This document shows positions 47,482-55,684 of a stretch of 64,000 nt of DNA, piece after piece; positions within the stretch are counted from its first letter, which is position 1; the number at the start of each line of letters is the position of its first letter. The translations under genes were made by a program, and so were the position numbers. The stretch covers positions 62,001-126,000 of the forward strand of contig DATGHL010000053.1 in the NCBI GenBank assembly GCA_035308025.1. Reading direction: 5' to 3'. The DNA comes from Candidatus Binataceae bacterium (GTDB taxonomy: Bacteria > Desulfobacterota > Binatia > Binatales > Binataceae). Below the pieces are notes generated by a model. That model saw only the letters and a list, made by a program, of their open reading frames with translations. It was not told the origin of the DNA and made no database searches.

Positions 47482-47700
47482 CAGTGCACGTAACCGTTGC
47501 GTTCGCCGGCCGCGCCCTCGGCGGCTTCGAGCCACTTCCGCAGGATCGCGGCGGCGGCCTGCGGATCGCGGCTGGCCTCTTCGTTGAGCTTGGCGCGGAG
47601 TTCGTCATATTCCGAGCGCGGCGCTTCCAGCGGCGCAGTGTCGCCGGGCGGCGCAGCAGGCGCTGATAATGTTGCAGTCGCCTCGGCGGTCGTCCCGGCG
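47481..47700 (-). pseudogene. fliF: 3' remnant of fliF (MS-ring protein)
   Basis: Read on the minus strand, the frame that ends at 47481 encodes SEYDELRAKLNEEASRDPQA then AAAILRKWLEAAEG, the typical cytoplasmic C-terminus of FliF that binds FliG. It overlaps fliH by one base, the normal arrangement. The frame upstream changes to low-complexity Ala/Thr-rich sequence and, by about 47717, overlaps a transposase fragment on the other strand; a stop follows at 47802-47804. Both membrane segments and the ring domains, about 500 residues, are missing from this locus. The exact junction (47660-47717) cannot be fixed by eye. Confidence 0.75.
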
Positions 47701-47716
47701 TTCGTCGGCGCGGTGA

Positions 47717-47914
47717 CCGCGGCGGCTGGCGCTGCCCGCGCCGATCGGGAAGTGGTCGCTGACCAGCTTGCAGCAGCGGTTGGTGAAGACCGGCGGACGG
47801 CTCATCCAACATGCGCGCTACTATTGGTTGCTGTTGGCGGAGAGCCATCTGACGCGGCGGTTGTTTGCCGGCATGCTGCGAAAGATCACGATGCTGCCGT
47901 CGCCAGCGGGATAG
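47717..47914 (+). pseudogene. Transposase C-terminal fragment (IS1380/IS4-like DDE family)
   Basis: A plus-strand frame ending in TAG at 47912-47914 reads ALPAPIGKWSLTSLQQRLVK, then GRLIQHARYYWLLLAESHLT, then RRLFAGMLRKI. This is the conserved C-terminal tail of DDE transposases of the IS1380/IS4 type. A stop at 47714-47716 and the fliF remnant replace the rest, so about 85 percent of the gene is lost. It marks the left edge of the foreign island. Family assignment is from memory of the tail pattern. Confidence 0.7.
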
Positions 47915-48292
47915 GTGGCTTGCAGCGCGCAGCAAATTTTCGGTGACGATGCTGGGGCGCAGGCAGAAGTGTCTGAGAATTTGGTCGGAGAAGCGGCAGG
48001 TTCGGGTATCTTATGTCAACGCGAGGCCGAACTGGCCCGTTGCGGCGGGGCGGAAAGCCCTTTTGACTCAAAACAGGGCTCGAACTTCGCGTTTGCAAAA
48101 CTCCCGGTGTCGGTGCGAGTCTGATTGAGGATTGAAAATGGAAATTCCGGAATAAATCGAAATTCCGGGTGATATCTGTCCGAGTTGGATCCTATAACAG
48201 GGATCTGAAAAAAGCGGCTCGGAGGCGTGATGGTTATCATGCGCAACACCGTGCGTTAAGAGCTGGCTTCCTAGTGGTAAGGAGTCCTCAAG
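47915..48292 (+). other. Noncoding leader region of the monooxygenase operon
   Basis: These 378 bases contain no credible gene. GAAATTCCGG occurs twice as a direct repeat (48141-48150 and 48159-48168), 18 bases apart, and could be an activator or repressor site. A TATAAC block at 48193-48198 may be a -10 but lacks a clear -35. A strong AAGGAG lies 10 bases before the pmoC start at 48293. The left part probably includes the end of the old insertion element. Confidence 0.4.
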
Positions 48293-49141
48293 ATGGCGAC
48301 ACTATTGAACACCTCGGAAGTAGCCGGCATTGCGCAGACGCGCTCCACTGCGGCCGGCCGGGCTAACAGTCACTGGATTAGTCCCACGTTTATGATGATT
48401 GTCTGCGGGATCGTCGGGATGCTGATGATCGCCGCCAGGATATACCAACAGGTTTACGCCTGGAGCGCGGGCCTGGACGCCACCTCCCCGGAGTTCCAGA
48501 CGTATTGGATGAACCTGCTTTTCGGCCAGTTCGCGGTCGAGGCGCTCGCCGCCGCAGCCATCTGGGGCTACGTCTGGGTCAGCCGTCCCAAGGATTTTGC
48601 TCGGGTGGATTCGCGCGAAGAGCTCAGACGGTTCGGCGTGTTCGTTGCCCTGATATTCTGTTACGTCTTCGCGGTATTTTGGGCGGGGAGTTTCTTTGGT
48701 GAGGAGGACGCGAGCTGGCATCAAACCGTCATTCGCGACACTTCATTTACACCCAGCCACATCATCCTCTTTTACTGGGCCTTTCCCATCTACATTATTC
48801 TGGGAATCACCGCCTACCTCTACGGGATGACGCGGGTCCCGCGCTTCGCCGCCCGGCATTCGCTGCCTTGGCTTATCGGCGTGTCGGGACCATTCATGCT
48901 GCTGCCCGTAGTCGGATTCAACGAATGGGCTCACAGCTTCTGGATTCTCGAGGAACGGTTCTCAGCTCCCGTACACTGGGGGTTCATGATCTTTGCGTGG
49001 GCTGGACTGGGCCTCGGAGGGCTCCTGCTCCAGGGCTGCGACTATATCCACGAGTTGACCACCGGCGAGGCGCAGACTTACGTCGGCACCAACGGGCCGG
49101 CCGCCGACCCCGCCCTCGAATTCGAGCGCGAGGTGATGTGA
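48293..49141 (+). CDS. Copper membrane monooxygenase subunit C (PmoC/AmoC-like)
   Basis: A 282-residue membrane protein with about six hydrophobic segments. The copper-site residues of particulate methane monooxygenase PmoC are conserved with exact spacing: Asp139, His143 (+4) and His156 (+13), in FFGEEDASWHQ and SFTPSHIILFYW, matching Asp156/His160/His173 of the Methylococcus enzyme. The protein is the first gene of a C-A-B operon. CuMMOs oxidise methane, ammonia or short hydrocarbons; substrate cannot be decided from this alone. Confidence 0.93.
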   Translation: MATLLNTSEVAGIAQTRSTAAGRANSHWISPTFMMIVCGIVGMLMIAARIYQQVYAWSAGLDATSPEFQTYWMNLLFGQFAVEALAAAAIWGYVWVSRPKDFARVDSREELRRFGVFVALIFCYVFAVFWAGSFFGEEDASWHQTVIRDTSFTPSHIILFYWAFPIYIILGITAYLYGMTRVPRFAARHSLPWLIGVSGPFMLLPVVGFNEWAHSFWILEERFSAPVHWGFMIFAWAGLGLGGLLLQGCDYIHELTTGEAQTYVGTNGPAADPALEFEREVM

Positions 49142-49241
49142 TCAACGCGCGCGGCGGACGGGACTTTCGCCGGCTCTCTGAGCGCGGAACGGGCCCTGCT
49201 CGGCGCGATTTGAGCGGCGCAACCACCCCGAAAGGATCCTG

Positions 49242-50006
49242 ATGGCAGCGCATCCGCGAGCCCGTTCGCAACCGGCAGTAGCGACTCCCGAGGAGGCTCG
49301 GCGGGTCTATCGTTGGTTTGATCTGGTGATCGCCGTCCTGCTGCTCTTCCTTTTCATGGGAATCTATCATGTCACAACCATCCTCACGGTAGGCGACTGG
49401 GATTTCTGGGACGATTGGAAGGATACTCGCTGGTGGCTCTCATTCACTCCGATCGTCCTGATCGCGATGCCGTCCGCGACTACCTACATCTTCTGGTCGA
49501 AGTTTCGGCTGCCCTTCGCGGCGACCTTTCTCACCCTCTGCCTGGTTTATGCCGAATGGATCAATCGCTTCTTCAACATGCACGGATGGGCCTATTTCCC
49601 GCTGAATTTCATCTGGCCTTCGACCCTGATCCCATGTGGAATCGCGCTGGATACCACGCTGGTTCTTACCGAGAGCTACCTCCTCACGGGCATCATCGGC
49701 GGCTCCCTCTGGGCGGTACTGTTCTACCTCGCCAATTGGCCCTTGATAGCGCGCTTCCTGCTCCCGGTTAACGTAGATGGCGTGCTGATGTCCTTAGCTG
49801 ACCTGCAGGGTTTTCACTATGTCAGAACCGGCACGCCCGAATATATTCGGATAATCAACCGGGGAACCCTGCGTACCTTCGGACAGGATCCCATATACCT
49901 GTCGATCGCCTTTGCGGCTGTTATGTCTATAATCGTCTACATGGTTTTCCTCTCCGTCGGCCGGATTTTCACCAGAAGTCAGTTTGCATGGCTTAAGAAA
50001 ATTTAA
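49242..50006 (+). CDS. Copper membrane monooxygenase subunit A (PmoA/AmoA-like)
   Basis: A 254-residue membrane protein. The signature TVGDWDFWDDWKDTRWWLS is the classical PmoA/AmoA block, followed by AMPSATTYIFWSKFRLPFAA, INRFFNMHGWAYFPLNFIWP and the GIIGGSLWAVLFYLANWPL helix. Six or seven hydrophobic segments are evident. A GAAAGGA site precedes the ATG. Phylogeny of this subunit would tell methane, ammonia and hydrocarbon types apart. Confidence 0.94.
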   Translation: MAAHPRARSQPAVATPEEARRVYRWFDLVIAVLLLFLFMGIYHVTTILTVGDWDFWDDWKDTRWWLSFTPIVLIAMPSATTYIFWSKFRLPFAATFLTLCLVYAEWINRFFNMHGWAYFPLNFIWPSTLIPCGIALDTTLVLTESYLLTGIIGGSLWAVLFYLANWPLIARFLLPVNVDGVLMSLADLQGFHYVRTGTPEYIRIINRGTLRTFGQDPIYLSIAFAAVMSIIVYMVFLSVGRIFTRSQFAWLKKI

Positions 50007-50086
50007 ACGGGTAGCTACAAGCTGGCTGGCGACACGGCGAGATAGTGACGCGGCAATTGTGCGGACTGGCGATATGAGCGCGCTCG

Positions 50087-51352
50087 ATGGATAAGCGGAA
50101 AGATCTCGCGAAGCGCAACGCAACGCTGCTGGCCGCGACTATTGTCGGCGTGCTGCTGGCGTTCGGCACCAATGCCCTCGCGCATGGAGAACGCGCCCAG
50201 GAACCTTCGCTGCGATTGTCGACCATACAATGGTACGACACCAGGTGGTCGGCTGATCACGTTAATGTAAACCAGGATCTTACGGTCTCCGGCCGGTTTC
50301 ACGTGATGGCGAGTTGGCCGCTCGAAATCCCGAAGCCGGATCGGCTGACGTTCCTTAATGTCGGCATCCCTGGGCCGGTATTCATCAGGACCTCGAGCTT
50401 CATCGATGGCGTCAACGGCGTGGCGTCGATGCCGCTCGAGCTTGGCAAAGACTACCAGTACAAGTTCACTCTGCGCGGCCGGATTCCGGGCCGCTATCAC
50501 GTTCATCCGATGCTGGATGTCCAGGATGCGGGCGCGATAATCGGACCGGGCAATTGGGTTACCGTCGCGGGTGACGCAAGTGCGTTTAAAGACCCTGTCA
50601 CTACGCTCACCGGCCTCAAGCTCGACCTCTCCCGCTATGGTCTTGCGGCGGTCGTGAGATGGCACCTGGTCTGGGTAGTGCTCGCCCTCGCGTGGCTCGG
50701 TTATTGGCTGCGGAAACCTCTCCTGATGCCGCGCTACGAGGCCGTCCAAGCCGGCGAAGGAGACCATCTGATAACGCGAAAAGATCGCATCGCGGCCGCC
50801 ATCGTTCTCGCCACCACTCTGGTAGTGGCGATCGCGGGCTTCGCGATCACCAATATGGAATACCCCGTAACCATCCCTCTCCAGTCCAACCAGACTAAGG
50901 TTCCCGCTTTGGACGATTCGCCCGCCAGCATCTCGATCACACCGGAGCAGGTGACTTACCTGGTGCCTGGGCGCTCGGTCCAGTTTCGGCTCCGCATCGC
51001 CAACCACGGCGCGAAACCCGTCAGGATCGGCGAATTCACGACCGCCAACCTGCGCTTTCTTGATAGCGCCGTCGAAAGGCCGGAAACGGGCTATCCGGAG
51101 GATTTGATCGCGCCGGCCGGCCTGCTCGTGCGGCCCGACGAGCCAATAGCCCCGGGACAAACCATGCAGGTGGACATCGAAGCGACCAGTTCGGTCTGGG
51201 AGACCGACCGCCTTACTGCGCTCGTGAGCGATCCGACCAGCCGCATCGGGGGCCTGTTCATGTTTTTCAGTCCGGACGGTGAGCGCTCGATGGTCGAGTT
51301 CAGCAGCGCAATCATTCCGACTTTTACGGAACGTGTTCGCGACGGTGAATGA
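50087..51352 (+). CDS. Copper membrane monooxygenase subunit B (PmoB/AmoB-like)
   Basis: A 421-residue protein with a signal peptide ending NALA, so the mature N-terminus would be His33 (HGERAQEPS), as in PmoB. The other Cu-B ligands are His138 and His140 in RYHVHPML. Two cupredoxin-like periplasmic domains flank two membrane helices (WHLVWVVLALAWLGYWL and IVLATTLVVAIAGFAIT). All three copper ligands are intact, so the enzyme is probably functional. Confidence 0.94.
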   Translation: MDKRKDLAKRNATLLAATIVGVLLAFGTNALAHGERAQEPSLRLSTIQWYDTRWSADHVNVNQDLTVSGRFHVMASWPLEIPKPDRLTFLNVGIPGPVFIRTSSFIDGVNGVASMPLELGKDYQYKFTLRGRIPGRYHVHPMLDVQDAGAIIGPGNWVTVAGDASAFKDPVTTLTGLKLDLSRYGLAAVVRWHLVWVVLALAWLGYWLRKPLLMPRYEAVQAGEGDHLITRKDRIAAAIVLATTLVVAIAGFAITNMEYPVTIPLQSNQTKVPALDDSPASISITPEQVTYLVPGRSVQFRLRIANHGAKPVRIGEFTTANLRFLDSAVERPETGYPEDLIAPAGLLVRPDEPIAPGQTMQVDIEATSSVWETDRLTALVSDPTSRIGGLFMFFSPDGERSMVEFSSAIIPTFTERVRDGE

Positions 51353-51992
51353 TGCGACGCGTATCGGCGAGGCACGGTTCCGATCTGGGCGCCGCCGGCC
51401 AAGCCCGGCTGAGATCTTGCGCTTCCTGACTCTGCTGGCAGTCTTTGCCATCTGCCTCGCGCCGCGCCCGTCTTGGGCGCACGGCGGCGGACCCGGTTTG
51501 GACTATGACCCCTGCGTTCGCCGAGCCGGCTTGGACTACCTTGTTCACTTTGCGGCCTACCAGCCCCGATTCAATCAGTTCGAGGAATACTGTGGCAGCC
51601 TGCCGCGCGGCGGCCAGACCCTCCTGGTTTTCGACTTGCTCGGCGCGGAATTGCCCAATATTCCGGTGTCGATCGAGATTGAAGGGGGCGCGCACCGACT
51701 CTCGATACCCGCACGGCTTTATCGCTCAGGCGTGGTTGATGTGCAGGCCGAACTCGAACCCGGCAATTACACCGCTTTCGTCACGATAGGTGAACCGCCG
51801 GATACTCACCGCCTTGCATTCCCATTTTCTGTCGGCGTCTGGTGGAACCGGCTGGTGGGGCCGATGCTGCTCGGATTGCTTATCCTCTTGGCTGCCGCTG
51901 CTTACTGTATGTATCAACTGAGACTTGGCATGCTGGAAAGTCGCCAGTCCACGTCGAGCACGATAGTTGGCTTGTCCCGCACCAGCGCGTGA
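51345..51992 (+). CDS. PmoD-like accessory protein
   Basis: A 215-residue protein that overlaps the end of the B-subunit gene by 8 bases (GTG at 51345). It has a signal-type hydrophobic segment (ILRFLTLLAVFAICLAPRPS), a periplasmic domain with two Cys (DYDPCVRRAGLDY, FEEYCGSLPRGGQTLLVFD), and a C-terminal membrane helix (LVGPMLLGLLILLAAAAYCM). CuMMO operons often carry such a fourth protein (PmoD class), implicated in copper handling. Homology here is by layout, not a strong motif. Confidence 0.65.
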   Translation: MNDATRIGEARFRSGRRRPSPAEILRFLTLLAVFAICLAPRPSWAHGGGPGLDYDPCVRRAGLDYLVHFAAYQPRFNQFEEYCGSLPRGGQTLLVFDLLGAELPNIPVSIEIEGGAHRLSIPARLYRSGVVDVQAELEPGNYTAFVTIGEPPDTHRLAFPFSVGVWWNRLVGPMLLGLLILLAAAAYCMYQLRLGMLESRQSTSSTIVGLSRTSA

Positions 51993-52196
51993 ACCATGCA
52001 ATCCCACCGAGCCTTCGCGCAAGCCCGCGCTCGGCGGCGGCCGTTTCCGCGTCCTCTGGGAGGCCGAGAGCCTGACCACGTAATTTACCGTGCTTAGTCA
52101 CGAGGCGATTTAGAGCTGGCCGGGAGAATTTGGACAGCGGGATAATTGGAGTTTCTGCCTGCCGGCGGCCAAGATGGCAGCCGAACAGGAGAGAAC

Positions 52197-52469
52197 ATGA
52201 GCAGACGGCCGCGCCGGAACCACACCCCGGCATTCAAGGCGAAGGTGGCACTGGCTGCCGTCAGGGGCGAGCGGACGCTGGCGGAATTGGCGCAGCAATT
52301 TGACCTCCATCCCAATCAGGTCACCCAATGGAAGGCGCAACTGCTGGAAGGGGCGGCCGGCGTGTTCGGGTCCGCGGCTGGTAGTGGGCCCGCCACCCCC
52401 GCGATTGATCTGAAGTCGCTGCACGCGAAGATCGGCGAACTGACGCTGGAGAATGATTTTTTGGGGTAA
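52197..52469 (+). pseudogene. Truncated IS3-family transposase OrfA
   Basis: The ATG at 52197, with AGGAGAG upstream, opens a 90-residue frame with the IS3 OrfA helix-turn-helix: HTPAFKAKVALAAVRGERTL then AELAQQFDLHPNQVTQWKAQ and, near the end, LHAKIGELTLENDF, which normally continues into the OrfB frameshift window. The frame stops just after ENDF, where the sequence joins motB. OrfB (the DDE catalytic part) is absent, so the element is dead. Confidence 0.85.
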
Positions 52470-52470
52470 A

Positions 52471-52971
52471 GCCGTCGATCTCGAGCGGATTCGGCTTGCC
52501 GCTGAGCTCTTTCGCAACCGCGGCCAGCACGGGAAGCTGCACCGGGTTGATCTCAGCGTCGCCGCTGGCGAAGAACCGGGCGGCTGAGAGTGAGATCACC
52601 AGCCCGCGGTTATCGAGCCTGACGGAGACCCCCGAATCCTGAAAAGTCAGCAGCGCCGTGCTCAGATTATCGCCCAGATTGGCCAGTCCCTTGCGCGACG
52701 TCTCGGCCATCATACGGCGCGTCATCTCCGTCATCGCCGAGCCCGACGCCCGCGCCGCTTCGCCGAGCTCGGGCCGCGTGCCGCCCCGATGAGGCCGCAC
52801 GCCAACTCCAGTCGCCGCCGCCGTCCACGCCCGATTGACCTGATCGCTCGACTGCATCGACATCGCATACATCAGGACGAAGAGCGCAAACAGCAACGTG
52901 ATGAAATCGGCGTAGGAGACCAGCCAGCGTTCGCTCGAATCATGTCCGCCGCCGCCTTCTTCATGTTCCAT
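52471..52971 (-). pseudogene. motB: Truncated flagellar stator gene motB
   Basis: The N-terminal 167 residues of MotB are intact: a cytoplasmic start, the single membrane helix with the proton-binding Asp22 in LVSYADFITLLFALFVLM, a plug/linker region, and the start of the OmpA-like domain (SLSAARFFASGDAEINPVQL then ELSGKPNPLEIDG). At that point, where H-T-D of the peptidoglycan-binding motif should follow, the sequence changes to IS3 DNA; the frame runs on antisense to 52321. Without the OmpA domain the stator cannot anchor. It is far from motA. Confidence 0.88.
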
Positions 52972-53007
52972 CGGGAGTTCCCTTCAATTGGCCGCAGGCA
53001 GGCCGTT

Positions 53008-54291
53008 TCATTCGCGCAACAACGGCCCGGGGCTGGACGGAATCAGCGCGGCGGCCGCGCCGAGCCGCGGCGCGCGGCGGCGGGAGAGTCCGGCCTTGGT
53101 GATATGGTACTGCAGCGCGCGGGTCGTGATCCCGAGCTGGCGCGCAGCCGCCGCGCGATTACCGCCCGCCGCGGCGATCGTGCGCAGGATCATTTCGCGG
53201 CGCGCCTCCTCGCGGCTGGTTTTCCAGCCGGTCGTCGGGGCCGCCTCCGCAGCCGCCGCCACGCTCAGGTGCTGGCGGATTTCCGCCACATCGACCAGGT
53301 TTTGTCCGGCGCTAATCGGCGCGATCGCGACCCGCGAGACCAGGCTCTCGAGTTCCAGCACATTGCCGGGAAAAGCGTAGGCGCCCAGCGCCTTGAGCGC
53401 CGCCGGCGTGAAACTGCGACGCGGATTCGCGCGCCGGATAAAGTACCGCGCCAGCAGCGCGATATCGCCGACGCGTTGGCGCAGCGGCGGCGCTTCAAGC
53501 GCAAAGACGTTAAGCCGCCAGTAGAGCTCGCGGCGGAAATCGCCGCGTTCGACCAGGGTCCCCAGCGCACGGTTGGTCGCAGCGATAAACCGCACCGGCG
53601 GCGCTGTCGCCAGCGGCGCGGCTGACCAGAACTGCTGATCGCCCGCCTGCAACATGCGTAAGAGCTTGAGCTGCGCGCCGTCGCTCAGCTCGCCGAGTTC
53701 GTCGAGGAAGAGCATTGCCGCCGCTGGCCCGGCCAACGGCCCCGGCGCCTGGCGCGCAATCGCACCCATCAGCGCGTGCTCGTCAAGTTCGTCAAAGCGC
53801 GCGCAGTTGAGCGTCAACAACGGCCCGCGGCTGCGGCTCGCCTGATGGCACAACCGCGCCAGATTGTATTTACCCGTGCCGATTTCACCGCTCAAGATTA
53901 CCGGCACCGGACTGGCCGCGACGCCCAGCACGCTGCGCACCGCCGCCAGCATCACTGGATCCGCGGTCAGCAGTGCGGGCCGCAGCCGCAGCGCCGCCGA
54001 GACGATCAGGCAAGCCCCCGCCTGCCAGTCCGCGATCGCCAGATCAGCGTCCGCGCGTCCGCCACCCGCGCGCGGCTCCAGATCGAGGCTCAGGAGCTCG
54101 ACCCCCGGCGGCCGCGCGCCGACGAAATCGACGTATAGGGCAGCGGCATGACGCTGAGTGAAGGGCAGGACCTCTATTCCGGCGCTCGCGACAAACTCCG
54201 CCAATTCAGCCGGCGCGCCCGGTCCGAGTGCGACCCGCGGCCAAGGCTCCGCGGCGGCGCGGTTGGAGAGGCCGTACGGCGCAGGCGCCAT
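53008..54291 (-). CDS. AAA+ flagellar transcription regulator lacking the GAFTGA loop
   Basis: A 427-residue protein with an N-terminal region of no known fold, an AAA+ ATPase core and a C-terminal Fis-type helix-turn-helix (AAAGGNRAAAARQLGITTRA near 390). Walker A is GEIGTGKYNLAR (135-146), Walker B LFLDELGEL (194-202), and the sensor region RFIAATNRALGTLVERGDFR is present. The sigma-54-contacting GAFTGA motif, expected around 175-190, is replaced by LMGAIARQAPGPL. It therefore resembles FlrC/FleQ-type flagellar regulators but may not activate sigma-54. It starts at the last base of fliN. Confidence 0.8.
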   Translation of the reverse strand: MAPAPYGLSNRAAAEPWPRVALGPGAPAELAEFVASAGIEVLPFTQRHAAALYVDFVGARPPGVELLSLDLEPRAGGGRADADLAIADWQAGACLIVSAALRLRPALLTADPVMLAAVRSVLGVAASPVPVILSGEIGTGKYNLARLCHQASRSRGPLLTLNCARFDELDEHALMGAIARQAPGPLAGPAAAMLFLDELGELSDGAQLKLLRMLQAGDQQFWSAAPLATAPPVRFIAATNRALGTLVERGDFRRELYWRLNVFALEAPPLRQRVGDIALLARYFIRRANPRRSFTPAALKALGAYAFPGNVLELESLVSRVAIAPISAGQNLVDVAEIRQHLSVAAAAEAAPTTGWKTSREEARREMILRTIAAAGGNRAAAARQLGITTRALQYHITKAGLSRRRAPRLGAAAALIPSSPGPLLRE

Positions 54292-54653
54292 CAGCGCAGC
54301 CCCGACGGCCGTCCCGACGGCGGCGTTTCCACCAGCTCGATAATCTTCGCCCCGATCTGATCCTGCATCATCACCACCTCGGCGCGGGCGAACAGCGCAC
54401 CGTTGACGTAGACCTCGACCGGATCGCCCGCGTGACGATCGAGCCGCAGGCTGGCGCCGACTTCGAGCTCGTCGAGAATCTCGCCGAGCGTCATGACCGT
54501 GCGTCCGACCTCGACCTGCACGGTCATCGGGACCTGGCGCAAAACGCCGAACTCGACCCGGCCGGCAGCCTCGGCTTCGCCAGCCGACGGCGTATCGTTT
54601 GTGCTAGCGTCGTCGATCGCCGCCGAGTCATTCGCAAGCGTAGTTTCGTTCAC
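54291..54653 (-). CDS. fliN: Flagellar motor switch protein FliN
   Basis: A 120-residue protein with an acidic N-terminal tail and the SpoA domain: FGVLRQVPMTVQVEVGRTVM, TLGEILDELEVGASLRLDRH and DPVEVYVNGALFARAEVVMM. FliN completes the C-ring with FliM and FliG. It follows fliM by 95 bases and overlaps the regulator start. Confidence 0.92.
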   Translation of the reverse strand: MNETTLANDSAAIDDASTNDTPSAGEAEAAGRVEFGVLRQVPMTVQVEVGRTVMTLGEILDELEVGASLRLDRHAGDPVEVYVNGALFARAEVVMMQDQIGAKIIELVETPPSGRPSGLR

Positions 54654-54748
54654 CGAATTTATCTCCTACTGGTCTAAATCACCCGGCCGTCTCACCAGGC
54701 CGCATCTGCTAATTGCGTTAACGAATCGCGCCACCGGACCACCCGCGT

Positions 54749-55684
54749 TCAGGCCGCGCCGGATTCGCGCCGCGGCTGCATCAGGAAGCGGTACCAGCCG
54801 CGCTCCGCGATTACGGTTCCGGCACAGAGGGTTTGACCGGCCGCTCTAAGCTCAACCGGCGGCGCGATACCCCGCATCCGACCCAATGGAATCACCGAGC
54901 CCGGGCTCAGTGTCTTGACCGCGGTGAGAGGCATCGTCACCGCACCGAGCACGGCCTCGAGCGGCAGCCGGGCAGCGCCAAGCGTCTGGCGCAGCCGTTC
55001 CACCGTATTGCGAGCTTCCGATGCCGCCGACGGCTGAGCTGCGCTCGCGCGGCCGGCGATCGCCAGGCTAAGTCCGAGCGCGAGCGCGCCGCTGCGCCCG
55101 CTGATCACATATTGTCCGCTCAGCGCCAGCATTGGCTCTGTAGGCTCGATCGTGTCCGCAATCAGGCCGGCCCGGTCTGCTACGCTGATAATCTGCAGGA
55201 CCGTTTCCAGCTCCTCCGCGCCGCCGCGACGAGGCGCTGACGTAGCTTGTAAAGCGTCTTGCAAGAGCTCTTGAAAGGCTTGCGGAGCGGCGATACTCAC
55301 GGCGCTCTTGATGAGATTAAGAAGGATACGCTTTTCGGTCGCCGTCAGCGGCGCTTCACTCGCCTCGCTCGACGAGGTGTCGACTCGGCCCAACACTCCA
55401 TCGACGAGTCCCAGCGCCAGCGCGTGATCAACCCGGATGCTCAGCGCTGGTTTCGCTCCAACCCCAAACACCAGCGTGTGTTGCGCCGGCGACGCCGCGC
55501 AAAAGTCCGCAAAGCTCGCGACCGCCTGACGCACTCCCTGCAACTTGATGCGCCGTGCGATCAGCGGTTCCAGGGACTCCCCGAGCAGCGCGAAAAAGCG
55601 CTCGCCGCGTCGCTGCAGCGCCTGCGCCACCCCGCGCTCGAGCCCATAACTATCGGCCAACGCTGAAAGACCCGCCTTCGTCAT
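54749..55684 (-). CDS. fliM: Flagellar motor switch protein FliM, divergent
   Basis: A 311-residue FliM-like protein. A CheC-type middle domain (residues about 45-210, with PALSIRVDHALALGLVDGVL) and a C-terminal SpoA domain (ARLPLEAVLGAVTMPLTAVK, LSPGSVIPLGRMRGIAPPVE) are in the right order, and fliN follows. The N-terminal CheY-binding motif (LSQxEIDxLL) is not visible, so coupling to chemotaxis may differ. Divergent from fliC. Confidence 0.72.
   Translation of the reverse strand: MTKAGLSALADSYGLERGVAQALQRRGERFFALLGESLEPLIARRIKLQGVRQAVASFADFCAASPAQHTLVFGVGAKPALSIRVDHALALGLVDGVLGRVDTSSSEASEAPLTATEKRILLNLIKSAVSIAAPQAFQELLQDALQATSAPRRGGAEELETVLQIISVADRAGLIADTIEPTEPMLALSGQYVISGRSGALALGLSLAIAGRASAAQPSAASEARNTVERLRQTLGAARLPLEAVLGAVTMPLTAVKTLSPGSVIPLGRMRGIAPPVELRAAGQTLCAGTVIAERGWYRFLMQPRRESGAA

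Larger units (their letters stand above)
47700..52470. mobile_element. Foreign island carrying a copper membrane monooxygenase operon
   Basis: The block is bounded on the left by a transposase fragment fused to the tail of fliF and on the right by a truncated IS3-type orfA fused to the interior of motB. Within it lie four monooxygenase genes on the plus strand, opposite to the flanking flagellar genes. Both transposase genes are themselves cut at the junction with flagellar DNA, so the edges look like deletion or recombination joints rather than clean transposition ends. Confidence 0.65.

Noticed and set aside
47497-47946. Plus-strand 149-residue frame near the fliF/transposase joint
   Set aside because: The real signals here are fliF on the minus strand and the transposase tail in another plus frame; this frame matches neither.
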